Shown: positions 1 through 11,280 of the stretch, piece after piece
Layout: the number at the start of each line of letters is the position of its first letter
Numbering within the stretch: the first letter of the stretch is position 1
NCBI RefSeq assembly: GCF_030272615.1
Contig: NC_081410.1
Span: forward strand, 144,640,349-144,704,348
Reading direction: 5' to 3'
DNA: 64,000 nt
From: Cryptomeria japonica
Taxonomy: Eukaryota; Streptophyta; Pinopsida; Cupressales; Cupressaceae
Position numbers and translations under genes: made by a program
Notes under the pieces: model-generated
Databases searched by the model: none
What the model saw: only the letters and a program-made list of their open reading frames with translations
Told to the model about the DNA's origin: nothing

Positions 1-969
1 TGATACTGTTATTGAAGGTTTTACATTCAAATCTGATATACATTCATTGGCTGTCCTAAAATCTATTGTTGGTGATTGTTTTAGGGAAGTTTTGAGAGTC
101 ACAATGCAAATGTTACCTGTTCCACTTTATGTGGTTTCTATTTCTTGTGGAATGGGTCATTAATGATGTATATTATTGTATAATAACAAGTTTAAGTGCA
201 GGGAATAATGTGGAGATGAAGTGTTGATACCCTAGGGTAAGAGTTTGAGTGAGAAAAAGCATGAAAATGGAGGCATGAGTATAGCAGCAGAAGAAGTAGC
301 TTAACAAAGTGGCATTTTTATGTTGGAATATGTCTGTGGGGGTTTAATAAAAGGTTAAATGACCAGTGGTTGAGTCTGGAAGTGAATGGAGGAGTGGTTT
401 TGAGAAAGCCCTAGGTTAGAAGGCCTAAAAAGGGGGGTTTAGTATCTAACCTATCAAATGAGTGAGTATTGCCTTGAAACCTGGAAAATCTATAGTTTTA
501 AAACATTTTTCAAGAGTTTTTTTTGTTTTGTGTTGTGGCAATACCATTTGTGGGTACTTGATTTGGAAAAGAGGGCTAATTAGGCCTAGTTGGCATGTAG
601 CAAGGTGCTGGTATGAGTATTTTGTACAAAAGAACCATAGTTTATTTTCATATAGGTTATGTAACTTCCAAAAGGGTATCCAGATATGTAATTTTTTTTG
701 CAAGTGTTTTGGATTGTTTTGAGTAAAGGTTAGATTACCCGTGAACAAGGCTACTAGGGAATTGGCCTATTTAGGGACCCGAGTAAGGGTTTGTGAGAGA
801 ACCAGTTGATAGGGTGAATGAATCCTATTGGGTAAAGTGGAATAGGGTATGTATATATCCTATGAAGTTTTGGAACAAGTTGGTGAGTTTGAAATATATA
901 TTTGGGCATCTTGGTGAAGCCTTGTGAAGGAAGGTGAAATAAGAAGAGTTGAGTTTTCAAGAAGAAAGA
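1..969. other. Non-coding region upstream of a decayed reading frame
   Basis: No convincing gene was found on either strand. The short open frames here have no recognisable motif and read like chance frames. The stretch precedes the first plausible ATG of the decayed frame at 970 and may be its 5' flank or part of an older repeat. Confidence 0.5.
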
Positions 970-3900
970 ATGATGAGTTGCAATGGGATTGTGGTAGGGT
1001 CCATGATGCTTTTCATCAATTCCTTAGAAGATTTCATTGATCCCAAACTGCAGAAACAACCAAGAGCTCTCAAAAAGGCTGCGTTAGGAAGAATGTTAAA
1101 TCATAGAAACGAGCCATAGTCTACGACGTTCAAATTTTGGGATTTCGGCACTCCTTAGTTTGTGGTTCTAAATTTTATAGAATTTATGGTTGCATAACCC
1201 CTGAACTTGTTGACTCTCTTGCAATACAAAACTCCACTCTACGGGTCGTCATAACCACATAAGCTATTCGAGACATGTTGTGTTGCCCCATAATTGACAA
1301 CACGAAGGTGTTTGATAAAGACACTATGGAAGACTATTGGAAATATAGGCGGGATATTATCCCATTTTGTCAAGCTAATTTGAATTAGAGTTCGGTGGTC
1401 GAGCCTCCAAAGCTCCCTATCCACTATAGTCTCAAAGATATCTCCTCTACCATTGTGTTCCTGTGCGGTCATGACAATGACCGAGAGATCATCGGTCCTA
1501 TGATGGGTTTCTTGTTCAAATGTTAGAAGCAGAAGGAGCCATTCCATTTTGAATTCTCTGTGTTGATAGCCAGAGAAATGGTGAGGCAGTTGGTCAAATT
1601 TGAGCAATCACAGTGGTTCAGGTTTGCCTCATTCCTAGTTCATTTGTTCGTACACCAAATTGTCATTTTCTTTGGTCAATTCATGCCATTCGCTACTCAC
1701 GATGAGTTAGGAAACAGAATGCCTGTGTCCACCTGGACCCCCGTACTATTAGCCACTTATGATGTATACCAGTTTTAAGATTGTTTTCTAGCTACTGTCC
1801 TTCTTGATTTTGGTGTCATTCCTAAGGAGCCTATTGCTCATTTTTTCCAAATCCAAATAAATTATATGAGTAATGAACACCCCTGTTGCGACTGGTTCTT
1901 GGGTAAGGATTTCTCTTTTGTATGAGTGCACAACTTCTCTGAGGAGCCCTTCTGCCTTCCTACTTATGTTACTAAGAGAGCCCTGGCTCTCAAGATATCA
2001 TGACAGCTGGTGGAAGTTGAAAAGGCTATAGGGACATAAAAACATGATACATCTATTACTAAGGACCACAAAGTTATTGGCCCTATTATTCTTGAGCAAA
2101 GAAGTATCTCCGAGAGGGTCCTGACCTCCAAGCTAGTGCAACTAGGCTTGGTAGCATTGGATGATGTATGGATCTATGACTTGGACGATTGTCTGTCTAG
2201 TAAACACAAGAAAAATAATACTAAACATGCACCACAAAACTCATGGGAGGGACGCAGCTGCCCATTGGTGAGTGACCTAAGACTTTATGTGGGTCCTAGT
2301 GACTTTCCTATCATTAAGCACCCCCCATGGTTGGATTTTTTCCATATCTTTCAAAGGCATAATCAGGCTAAGCCTATTCCTCAGGACATGTGGTAAGCCA
2401 TGGAAAACGATCGATCGTTGGCCGAAGAAGAAGATAAATGATTTCTGGATCTACTCGCCAAGAGACTAATCAGCCTGGGGCTAATCTGGGGAATGCCCAT
2501 TTTGATGAGAGTTTTGAGGAAGAATGGTGTAATCATAACAAGGCAGAAGAAGAGACAAGTGATGAGTCCTCGCAAGATGAATCCTCCCCCAAGGAGGTCT
2601 GACCTTAGGAAGATGAGATTATAAATGTAGAATAGCAAGGTACCAAAGTCGACATTTCAGTTTTTCTTGTTAGCTCAGTTTGGAGGCCCCATTCCCAATC
2701 CGCCAAGAGATCAACTGAGAAGCAGACACCTGATTCCCCTTCCAAGAAGAAACAATATTTGGGTTCAACAAAGAAGGGTTCATTTTCTCAAATCCCTATG
2801 GTTCCTCTTGCCCCTCAGCAACTGGTGGCTTCTACGGGTCAGGTGCGCTCTACTCTTCCCTTCCTCTCTGCTTGATCTATGGTTTCCTTAGCGCCTCAAG
2901 TTGTGTCGATGTTTTCTCAAGTCCCTACTTCTCTTACATTATCCCTCATCAGAATGCCAGTTGAGCCTCAAGTTGAATCATCACAGGTTGTTTCTTTGCT
3001 CCTTGCCCCCGATGTCGTATTTCCTGCAATGTTTTTCCTATAGATTTCTACTACAACTGCCATTTCATGTAGGCTTGGTTTTGGAGAGTCCACTCCTCCC
3101 CCAAATGTCAGTACAACATCTGATGATCCTGCTCTTTTAGGAGCCTCTCCCTTTGTATCGTTGTTCTCCCCAACCGCGTTAGCACAACCCATTCAAACCA
3201 CTTTCATCGACCCTGTTTCCCATTTTTCCTATGCCATCCCTCTTGGTGTAGCATTTGCAAGACAAGCCATTTCAGTCCCAGATACTTTTTATTAACAAGT
3301 TACCTTTTCCAAATCTGCGTGGGTTAGTCGGGTATGCAAGAGAAAGGAGAAAGATGGTGCTAAGCCAACCCAACCACATGTGCAGACACATTTCAATGAG
3401 GAAAATAATAATCTCCTCTTTGCAACCATGTTCCCAAAGGTCAATAAGCCGAAATCCCAAATGAAGCCCAATGATTATACTCTACATGTTGTCGGGGATA
3501 ATCTCTCAAATGCCACGACTATGGATAAAGTAGAAATGATGGAAGAAACTTCGAAGGTGGTGTCTTCAGATTTCATCAAGAAGAGTCATCGCCTAGACAA
3601 GATGTAAGAAGAGCTCATCCACCTCAAAGAATATTTGGATTCTTAGAGGAAGGAGGACAAAGCTAGAAGTGCTGAGATAAACTACTTGCAGGGCTTGTTA
3701 ACTCAAGCTAATTCTGAAAAAGGGAAGTTGTAATCCACCCTAAACAACGTGAGTTCTTAATTAAAAGAGCAAGAAGCAATGAAGAATATGAAATTGAAAG
3801 AATTGCAAGAAAGGGAGCAAGAGATACAACAACTAAAAGTAGCTTCCAGAGATGCTACCCAAATTCATACTCAGCTATGAGAGGAAGTTCGCTTGAAGGA

Positions 3901-4933
3901 AGAATACGCTCAGTAGTTGAGGGAAGAATAGGTCACACTTTCTGAGGAGAGAGAAAAGTTTGAAACAGAAGCGCGTGAGATGCAAAGTAACCTACAAAAT
4001 ACTGAGAAGAAATTCTAGGATATAAAGAGATTATTAAAGCATGAGCATGATTGCACAACGCAACTTTAGGAGGATTTTCAAGATGGAGGTACTAAGATCC
4101 TCACTTTGGAACATCAGGTGTCCCATGAGCTGGATAGATGCAAAAATATCTAAATTGAGATAAGAGCGAAGGATGATGAAATTGCCCGCTTATCTCATCT
4201 TCCTCCCCCTCTGGAAGTTCCTCAGGATCTATCCCTGGTCATGGAAAAATTGTATGTTTGTCATTGGGAGAAGATTAAGCAGTATTGTCCTTCACTACAG
4301 CCCGTGTTGAGGTTCCTAGGTGAGGTGCAATATCTATGTGCCAGAGCGAGCGCTCTTATTGACAACAATACGGTTTTCATTGGTTCTAAACTCCCCATGG
4401 CCCAAAGTTTGATTTAGCTATTGTATGTTGCTTCAGACAAGGAATTAAAAGCAAAAGGGGTTGAAGATTGCAAATAATTGATCAGGAAGGCCAACATTTT
4501 CATTAATCAACATAGGGAAACCATGCAAGCATCAACAACACTTGAGTCCTTGAGGATTTTAGTTCTAGACATCAAGTGACGTGTAGAAAAGTTTGTGTTC
4601 CTGGGTCTGCCTTCACCTTTTCCCGTAGATGGCTTTCTGCTAGGGATTGAGCAAGTTATGAATCAAATCGACCAATTGCAGCAAGATTGGACTTTCCTAT
4701 AGCACCTTAGCAGTCCTATTTCAGCAGAAGAAGTCTAGCATCTCTTACACCCCTTGGCCCAGATCTACGCGCTCCTAAAGATGGTCCATGATGAACCAAC
4801 GAGCTTGTCATTTGATGAAGTGATCTGTTTGGACATGAATTGCCAGAATCTGGAAGCTCGGGTGTTACCCTTAGAAGATGATTGGTTTCCATTGCAGCAG
4901 GTCATTGATCTGCTTCTCCCTGTTCAAGCATGA
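970..4933 (+). pseudogene. Decayed ~1,300-codon coiled-coil protein of unknown family
   Basis: I do not recognise this protein. A reading frame can be followed from ATG 970, through a frame change near 1197 and another near 2470-2500, to a stop at 4931-4933. Three parts are visible. An N-terminal globular part (970-2400) contains patches such as WFRFASFLVHLF and LGLVALDDVWIYDLDD. A Ser/Pro/Gln-rich middle follows (2500-3400). The C-terminal part (3400-4930) is a long Glu/Lys/Gln-rich coiled coil, for example LKELQEREQEIQQLK near 3800. More than 20 in-frame stops interrupt it, and most stand where a Gln, Arg or Trp codon would fit the local pattern, as expected from C-to-T decay of methylated DNA. 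The order (globular part, low complexity, coiled coil) matches the better preserved frame at 8522-10188. It is probably a retroelement-associated or plant-transposon-type gene, now dead. Confidence 0.6.
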
Positions 4934-7215
4934 AGTCTGGTCTCCGAACCAGTAATTTTGGGTCCTAGCATTCTGCAGACAGAATTCCCCATTTTAGTCG
5001 CTAGGAAATGTTAATATTCTTTCAGAGTGGTTCGTGTGCAACATTTTGGTAAAGTTTTAGCCCCTTCCTTGAATTTTTTACCCTCTCTCTCGATTTCTCA
5101 TGCGTGTGCCAAGTGGTGTCTCGACATTTCTCTAAGCATCTCGCTCTTCTTGCCTAGTGTTGAGAGGACGCATAGCTACTGCATAGTGTAGGTCTTTTCT
5201 TTGGTGTATGTTTCCCGACCCCACCATCTTTTGTGTGCTGGAAACGACACTTGGTGCCCCCGTGTTGCATATTTCAGTTCTCTTTTTTGCGCTCGACTTC
5301 GTGTCTCCCCCAAGTCATCGCGTGTCTTCTTTGATGGTTCGTGAACTAGAAAGTTGTTTGCACCGCGATTTTCTTGTTTGGCAGGTGCAGGGGTCGCCAT
5401 GATGTATTTGGAGTAACAACATTAAAGGTTGTTTTTCATTTGGTAGTGTCTCAGGGAGCGCCACATTGGGAGATTCCTAATCAAAAGTGGCTGCTAGGAT
5501 TTTTCTGATGCTTTTGTGTTGTTTGTTGAAGCTCGAGGGCTCTATATAGGCCTTCTTTTCTTCTTTTTTAAGGGTTCAAACTTTCGTGAGAATTGATTAG
5601 ACTTTGGGTCATTGAAAAGCCTTTATGTTAATTAAATTAGGTGAATGATAGACATACCAGATTGTGCCTATGGCCTCTTTGGTTGTTTTATTTGAAGCTT
5701 AGTAAATTGACTTATGTGTTTTATTCAGATTCAATAACTTCTATGATATATGTTGTGAGACTCTGTAGATTAAACTGTGTTTTAGGACTTGTTATCTGTT
5801 GCATGAATAGTGAATGTCATATTGTGTTGAATAAAGTTTATTTTGATCTTCTTCTCTAACGATGATGAGCATGTAGATTGTTGAATGAGCTTTAAAACTA
5901 CATGTATCTGGGTTTTATATGTTTCTAGTGTCGTAAAAATATTCTGGTGTATCGCCTAAGTAGTGTAGCTTTTTAAGTTTTCCGCTTCCCCTTTTCTCCC
6001 CCAATTGTATGAAGAGTTGGCTTCTCAAACCCAGAGGTTATTCAATGAATCTCGCGCAAAAGGTCCCCCATCACTAAATTTACCATAAGGTTGTTAGCAT
6101 TTAATGTAAAATTAGGAGTCAACATGAGCATCCAATAAAATTTGGGTTGAGTTTCCTTTTGTAAAACTATATTTTAAAATTTCAAATGTAGAATAAATTC
6201 AATTCTTTGCTACAATTCATACCTCAAACTATGAAAAGCATGATCTAAATCAAATTGCTAACCATGAGAAACAAGAATCAAGGAATTTTATAAAGATTCG
6301 AGGGAGGAATCAATAAAAACTCACCTCCAAGTTGAAGAATCTCAAAATCAAACATGGAGCCATAGAGTTTGAAAGAGCTCATGAAAATTGGGTAGCATAA
6401 TGAGTTCATCCACATGAATCCAAAGAGTTCCTAGACTTGCAAAATTCCTCCTAGAAATATCCTCCCAATCAAAAAATCAAAATCTTGTTGTAGGGTTTGA
6501 GAGCTCTAAAATTTGAAAATAAAACTAAGTCCCAAAAATGAACTTCAAAGTACAATATGAGCAAAAATATAAAAAATATTAAAAAAACTAAATTGGACAA
6601 ATAAATCCAATTACTCACAAAATACGCCCAAAGGTAAAATCATTCAATCCACATTAAGTCAAATACATATAAGCCACATTAGTAAATTAAATATTAAATT
6701 GTCATTATATTATTTAAATATCATTAATATATGCATTAAACAACAACAATTCACATATGATCAACTATGCACAAACAATCTTCAATAGTCATTCACAAAT
6801 ATGCATTGGGGTAACCGAACATTACCAAACTTGTAACCAGAGGCATAAATAAATAAAATAAAGGAGTGTCATCTAAATTAGGAACAATGGCTATGTTTGG
6901 GTAACATTAATGGCCAATGTGTTATATATAACCACCACTAAGGATATGAGCATGCTCAGACCTATGGAGCTAGGTGGATTCAATGCTCTGTACATGTACC
7001 AACCAAAACATACAAGCACTTGTGCATACATATACATATAATATAATATAACTATAAGCATCATTAACATTCCCTAATCAGGGTCACATAATAACATTGT
7101 AAGTAACATGATATCTCATCAAATGAATATAACATCACCAAATGAATATATATTGCTAAGCATTTAATCTCTTAAAAGAAATACAATAATATAAAATATG
7201 ATTTATTACTTTTAA
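4934..7215. other. Non-coding AT-rich interval
   Basis: The first 900 bases are less AT-rich and contain a TATA-like CTATATAGG near 5530, so they may be the 3' flank or an LTR-like part of the element holding the decayed frame. From about 6100 the sequence is A/T-rich with many stops in every frame. No gene or clear repeat boundary was seen. Confidence 0.45.
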
Positions 7216-8308
7216 ATCAACCAACCAGATTAACCCTTTCTGGTCTAAAGCTTGGATTAAGGGTCTGATCCCCAAAATCAACTTTTTCTATTGGCCTATT
7301 CTTCAGAATAAAATCTTGACCCTAGGCAACCTCAAGGACAGAGGTTTTCCTTTCCTAATAGATGTGCTTTGTGCCTAAAGGAGGAAGAGTCAGTGGACCA
7401 CCTGGCCATCCACTGTTCCTATTCTACCTCAGTCTGGGAAAGATTTCTTAAAAATTTTAGCACTGATTGGGTGTTTCCTAACACTATCAGTGAACTGTTT
7501 TCTCTTGGAATTTTCATTGGTCTAACTCCTTTTTGAGATCTTTGTGGCAGCTATCTCTTCCTCACATCCTATGGGGTTTATGGAAAGAAAGAAACAATCA
7601 TATCTTTAGGGACATATCCCTTAATCAGGATATTGTGTTCCAGAAAATTCAATGGGCGATTGTTGAGAATATTGGGATCATTGGGGTCCCTGCTTTTTAA
7701 CCAACCCCCTAGAATCTAACATTCTAAGTTCCTGGAATTTGAAGAATGCTGCTAGCTCTATCCCCACATAACAAAAGACTTGAAGCAAGGTGGCAAACTC
7801 CTCCTCATGGTTGGTTCAAAGTCAATTTTGATGGTGCTGCAAAAGGAAACCCGAGCCCTACGGGTTGTGGAGCTATTCCTAGAGATGATAAAGGTATATG
7901 TAAGGAAATGATTGATGTCCCAATAGGTAATGAAACAAATCATAAAGCAAAAGAAATGGCAACTCTCCAAGGTATTCTCCTCATTAAAAAATGTAATTGC
8001 CCCTACATATGGATTGAAGGGGACTTAAACAACATCATCAAATGTCTCAAGGGGACCTCTAAGCCCTCATGGTCTATAAATAATATTATACAAGCTGCTA
8101 GAGACCTCATCAACACTTTTGAAAAAAGTTACATATCCCACATCTACCGTGAAGCCAATGGGTCTGCTAACTAGGCAGCCAGCGCGGTAGTCAACAAAGA
8201 TGAAATGATTACGTGGACGGGAGAACAAGGACTCCTTGAGGATGTCAAATTAATCATTTTTAAAGACCGATATAGTAGCACTCCAAAGATTTTTGATGGA
8301 CAGTAATA
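7216..8308 (+). pseudogene. LINE ORF2 3' fragment: zinc-binding RT region and RNase H
   Basis: This is the end of a plant L1-type non-LTR retrotransposon. At 7216-7500 the translation, with frame changes, resembles the zinc-binding region that follows plant LINE reverse transcriptases. At about 7770-8300 an RNase H domain of the plant LINE type is readable: VNFDGAAKGNP carries the first catalytic Asp, then WIEGDLNNII and YREANGSAN. The Glu normally found in the NNEAE motif is Lys here (NHKAKE), and the last catalytic Asp is Asn, followed by a stop at 8172-8174 where Trp would be expected. The enzyme would therefore be inactive. The endonuclease and RT core are missing, so the copy is 5'-truncated. 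Confidence 0.75.
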
Positions 8309-8521
8309 ATGAAATGGACTAAATGGAGTACTTTGAGTTATTATAATAATGTCAGCACCATTTATTATAATACTTATTCTATCATTTCCCATGCTTTCTA
8401 GGTTAAATTGATAGCATCGAGAAACTTCCAGCTCAAAACTCTGCAAGTTTTAATATTTGGTTCTGAACAGCAAAAACATGGGCGAAAATAGACGTCGATA
8501 CGAACCTAGCAGCTGCAAGGA

Positions 8522-10188
8522 ATGGAAACAGAAGGAAGCGATCTAGATCATTTTGCAGAAGGGTGGATTTTCAAAATTCATGGAGAGACTCCATGGATGG
8601 GATGGCATGGTTACCAGGTTTTCTGCAAAAATTGGAAAAAGGGTACCTTCAAAATGGTAGACCAGTCTATTGTTATTGACAAAGACCTTATCACCCAAGC
8701 CATAGGTCTCAGAAGGGAAGGATGCAACTTCTACAGAGACAGAAAAGTCAGTAAGGAGGCCATCGACAGATATCCAGAAACCAAGAAGGAGAAAAAATGC
8801 CTGGTGAAGCTAAGTAAAACTTACTACCCCCTAGGGATTTTGTTAAACCATGGCGGGAGGTCCTCTTTGTTTCAATGTGATACATTACATTGGATGGTAG
8901 ATTCACTAAAGTTTATGGCTACCATTTTGTTTTGCTAAATCATTTTAGGCATGATGAGAAGGTTAATTTTTCTTATTTTCTGTTATGCTCGATGAATGCC
9001 ACCATTAAGGCCTACAAGGAGAACCCAATGGGGGACACTGCCATGCATCAAGGCTTAATGGTCCTTATTTATGACCATCTCAAGGCCAATCAAATTGCCC
9101 GCATGCAACCCTCTATTGAGTCCGAGGAGGATCGATCAGACTCTGTCTTTTCAATGGATGAGGGTTTCGACAGTGACCCTACGAGTGACTCTGATGAGAG
9201 TTTGGAGGACTCAGAATTTGAAGTTGGTAAGAAGAGGAAATATATGAAAACAAGACCCTCCTCCTCAAAGGGTAAAAAACCTAAAGGAAGAATCCTCCAG
9301 ATTACCTCCTCCTCGGAGGAGGAGGTCTCTGAAGAATCAAAGAAGGATAAATATCAGGGTTCTCTGAAGAAGAAAACTAAAGTCCATACTCAAACTAGAA
9401 ACAAGAATAAGCGAAAGGAGGAGAATGTGAAGGAGTCAGAGGCTCATAAGCATGAAAGGATTTCAAAAGTTGAACAAAACCTAGAGCAGGCGACCACTGG
9501 AGAGGCTCAAAGGGTTGGCGACACAACTACTATTGGTGACACTCCAAAAAAGGAACAGGACAATTTCAGTAAGACTGATCTTCCCCCAAACCCTCCTCCT
9601 AAGGGTATGCAAGGTTTTATGGACACAATGGAGTGGTTAATAACTAGTTACAAGAAAGTTGTGGATGATAACAAAAAGCTCAGCCACAAAATTCAGATTC
9701 TGGAAACTATCAACATTGGGGAAGGGAAGACTATGGCAGATTATATTGAGGACCTGATAAATACTATTACAAAATCTGAAAACATAAGAGACTCCTTCAA
9801 CCCCATATTTGAGAAAATAGAGAAAGACCTGTTGGAGAGGAAAACTCTTGTTGACGCTATGGATCAATCTATTTCGGGCACTACCAGTAAAGTCAGAAAA
9901 ATAGAGGATTGCCTCAAGAGTATTGTAGAACAAAGTTTAAGCATCCTGGAGATTACTGCTGGAAATACTAAAACTCTCATCAGCAAATTGGAAGAGGAGA
10001 AGGAGACCTTGGATATTGACCCTAACACTGAAGGCACAAGAGATGCTCAAGGACCCAGAACCAGAACTAGAGGCAAAAAGAAAGAAAAGAAGCCTAACAA
10101 GGACCTGGATGATCTCAAATTTGTTGTGGTCACCTATGACCAATTGGTGAAAAAGGCGGAGGACCTTCTCAAGACTATAACTATGTAG
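8522..10188 (+). CDS. Unrecognised acidic coiled-coil protein, ~555 aa, one frameshift
   Basis: I do not recognise this protein. A frame opens at ATG 8522 and runs to 8938. The continuation is one frame over and open to a TAG at 10186-10188, so a small indel near 8881-8892 splits an otherwise clean frame with no internal stop. The first ~190 residues look globular (WHGYQVFCKNWKKG; GYHFVLLNHFRHDEKVNF). Next come a Ser/Asp/Glu-rich acidic stretch (SDSDESLEDSEFEV), a Lys/Arg-rich nuclear-localisation-like region (GKKRKYMKTR), and helical coiled-coil segments to the end, with a second basic patch (TRTRGKKKEKKPNK). It follows the LINE RNase H fragment by about 210 bases and is itself followed by a LINE-like 3' end. 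It has no zinc knuckle and no DUF4283 motif, so it is not an ordinary plant LINE ORF1. The single lesion suggests it is far younger than the frame at 970-4933. Confidence 0.55.
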
Positions 10189-11280
10189 TGCCTTCCTAGT
10201 TTTTTAGTTGTTTCTATCTTTTGTTGTCTTTTTGGCTTGCTGGCTTTTTTGCCAGTCATTTTGTAATCGGTTTATATGCTCTGGACTCTTTGATGACTTA
10301 TCTTAATTTCCTATGTTAAAGGTTTCGGGTCCTGAAAACCTATTTTACTTAATTAATCAGAATATCACTTATCACATTCTAGTTATTAATCGAATCAATA
10401 TTAATATTAAAATATCATAACTATGATAGCAACCACCAACAAATCTAGTATCCAAACATATATGCAATAAATAATAACACCATGGTCCTCACAACTAGGC
10501 ACAAGAACTAAGCATGCATCCCAATAGAATAATAATGATCACCATGAAGCAATATGAAACATCATTGGTCCAACACAAACACAAAACATATAATCAATAA
10601 AGGAATAAGCTAGGCACTCAAGGCCTTACAATGAAATCAAATGTGACATCCAAAATAATAGCAAGGCACCACAAAAAGTTTAACACACAAGAACAAAGGC
10701 ATAATCATAGGCTCATAACCAAATCCACATCAAGAAGAAATAATACAGAAGAGCAGTCAGAGGGGCAGTGCAAAAGTCACTAGCTCAACATGATTCTCTA
10801 CTTCTTCTTTAGTCATTATATATACTAATTCTTCAATTGATGGCGATGCACTTGAGGTTGTTGAATCTTCAGAGGATATTAGGCTTCTTGTGGTATCAAA
10901 GTATTCAAATGGATCCTCTTCTTTTGAATTGATTAAAGGAATATTTTTAAGGCATTTATCTACTACCGCATCCAATGAAAGTTGAGCTTAAGGGCTATCT
11001 TCTTGCACTCCGTTAGTAAATGGTTCAAAGTTTATCTTAAAAAGTCTGTCAATTCTACCAACAAAAGTTGAAGGCTTCTAGTTTATGAAAACAAACAAAT
11101 CTAAACTCAAAGATCCTAAACCTTAGCACCATACCCAACAATAGGGCCAAAAATGATTGACTTCATCAAAGTTTAATAGACTAATGCGAAAAATACATGC
11201 ATTGAACTCAACAGGCCAACAAATCCCTTATCAATTAAGCTATTAACTCATATTTGTTACATTTGATTATTAACTAGGGA
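10189..11280. other. 3' flank with LINE-like end, then non-coding
   Basis: 10190-10350 is T-rich and ends in AGGTTTCGGGTCCTGAAAACCT, where AGGTTT and AAACCT can pair as a hairpin, a shape common at plant LINE 3' ends. The rest is A/C-rich and shows no convincing gene. A 72-aa minus-strand open frame (10757-10975) has no recognisable motif. Confidence 0.4.

Noticed and set aside
10757-10975. 72-aa minus-strand open frame rich in Glu and Ser
   Set aside because: No motif, no neighbour in the same frame and no regulatory context, so it reads as a chance frame or very small relic.
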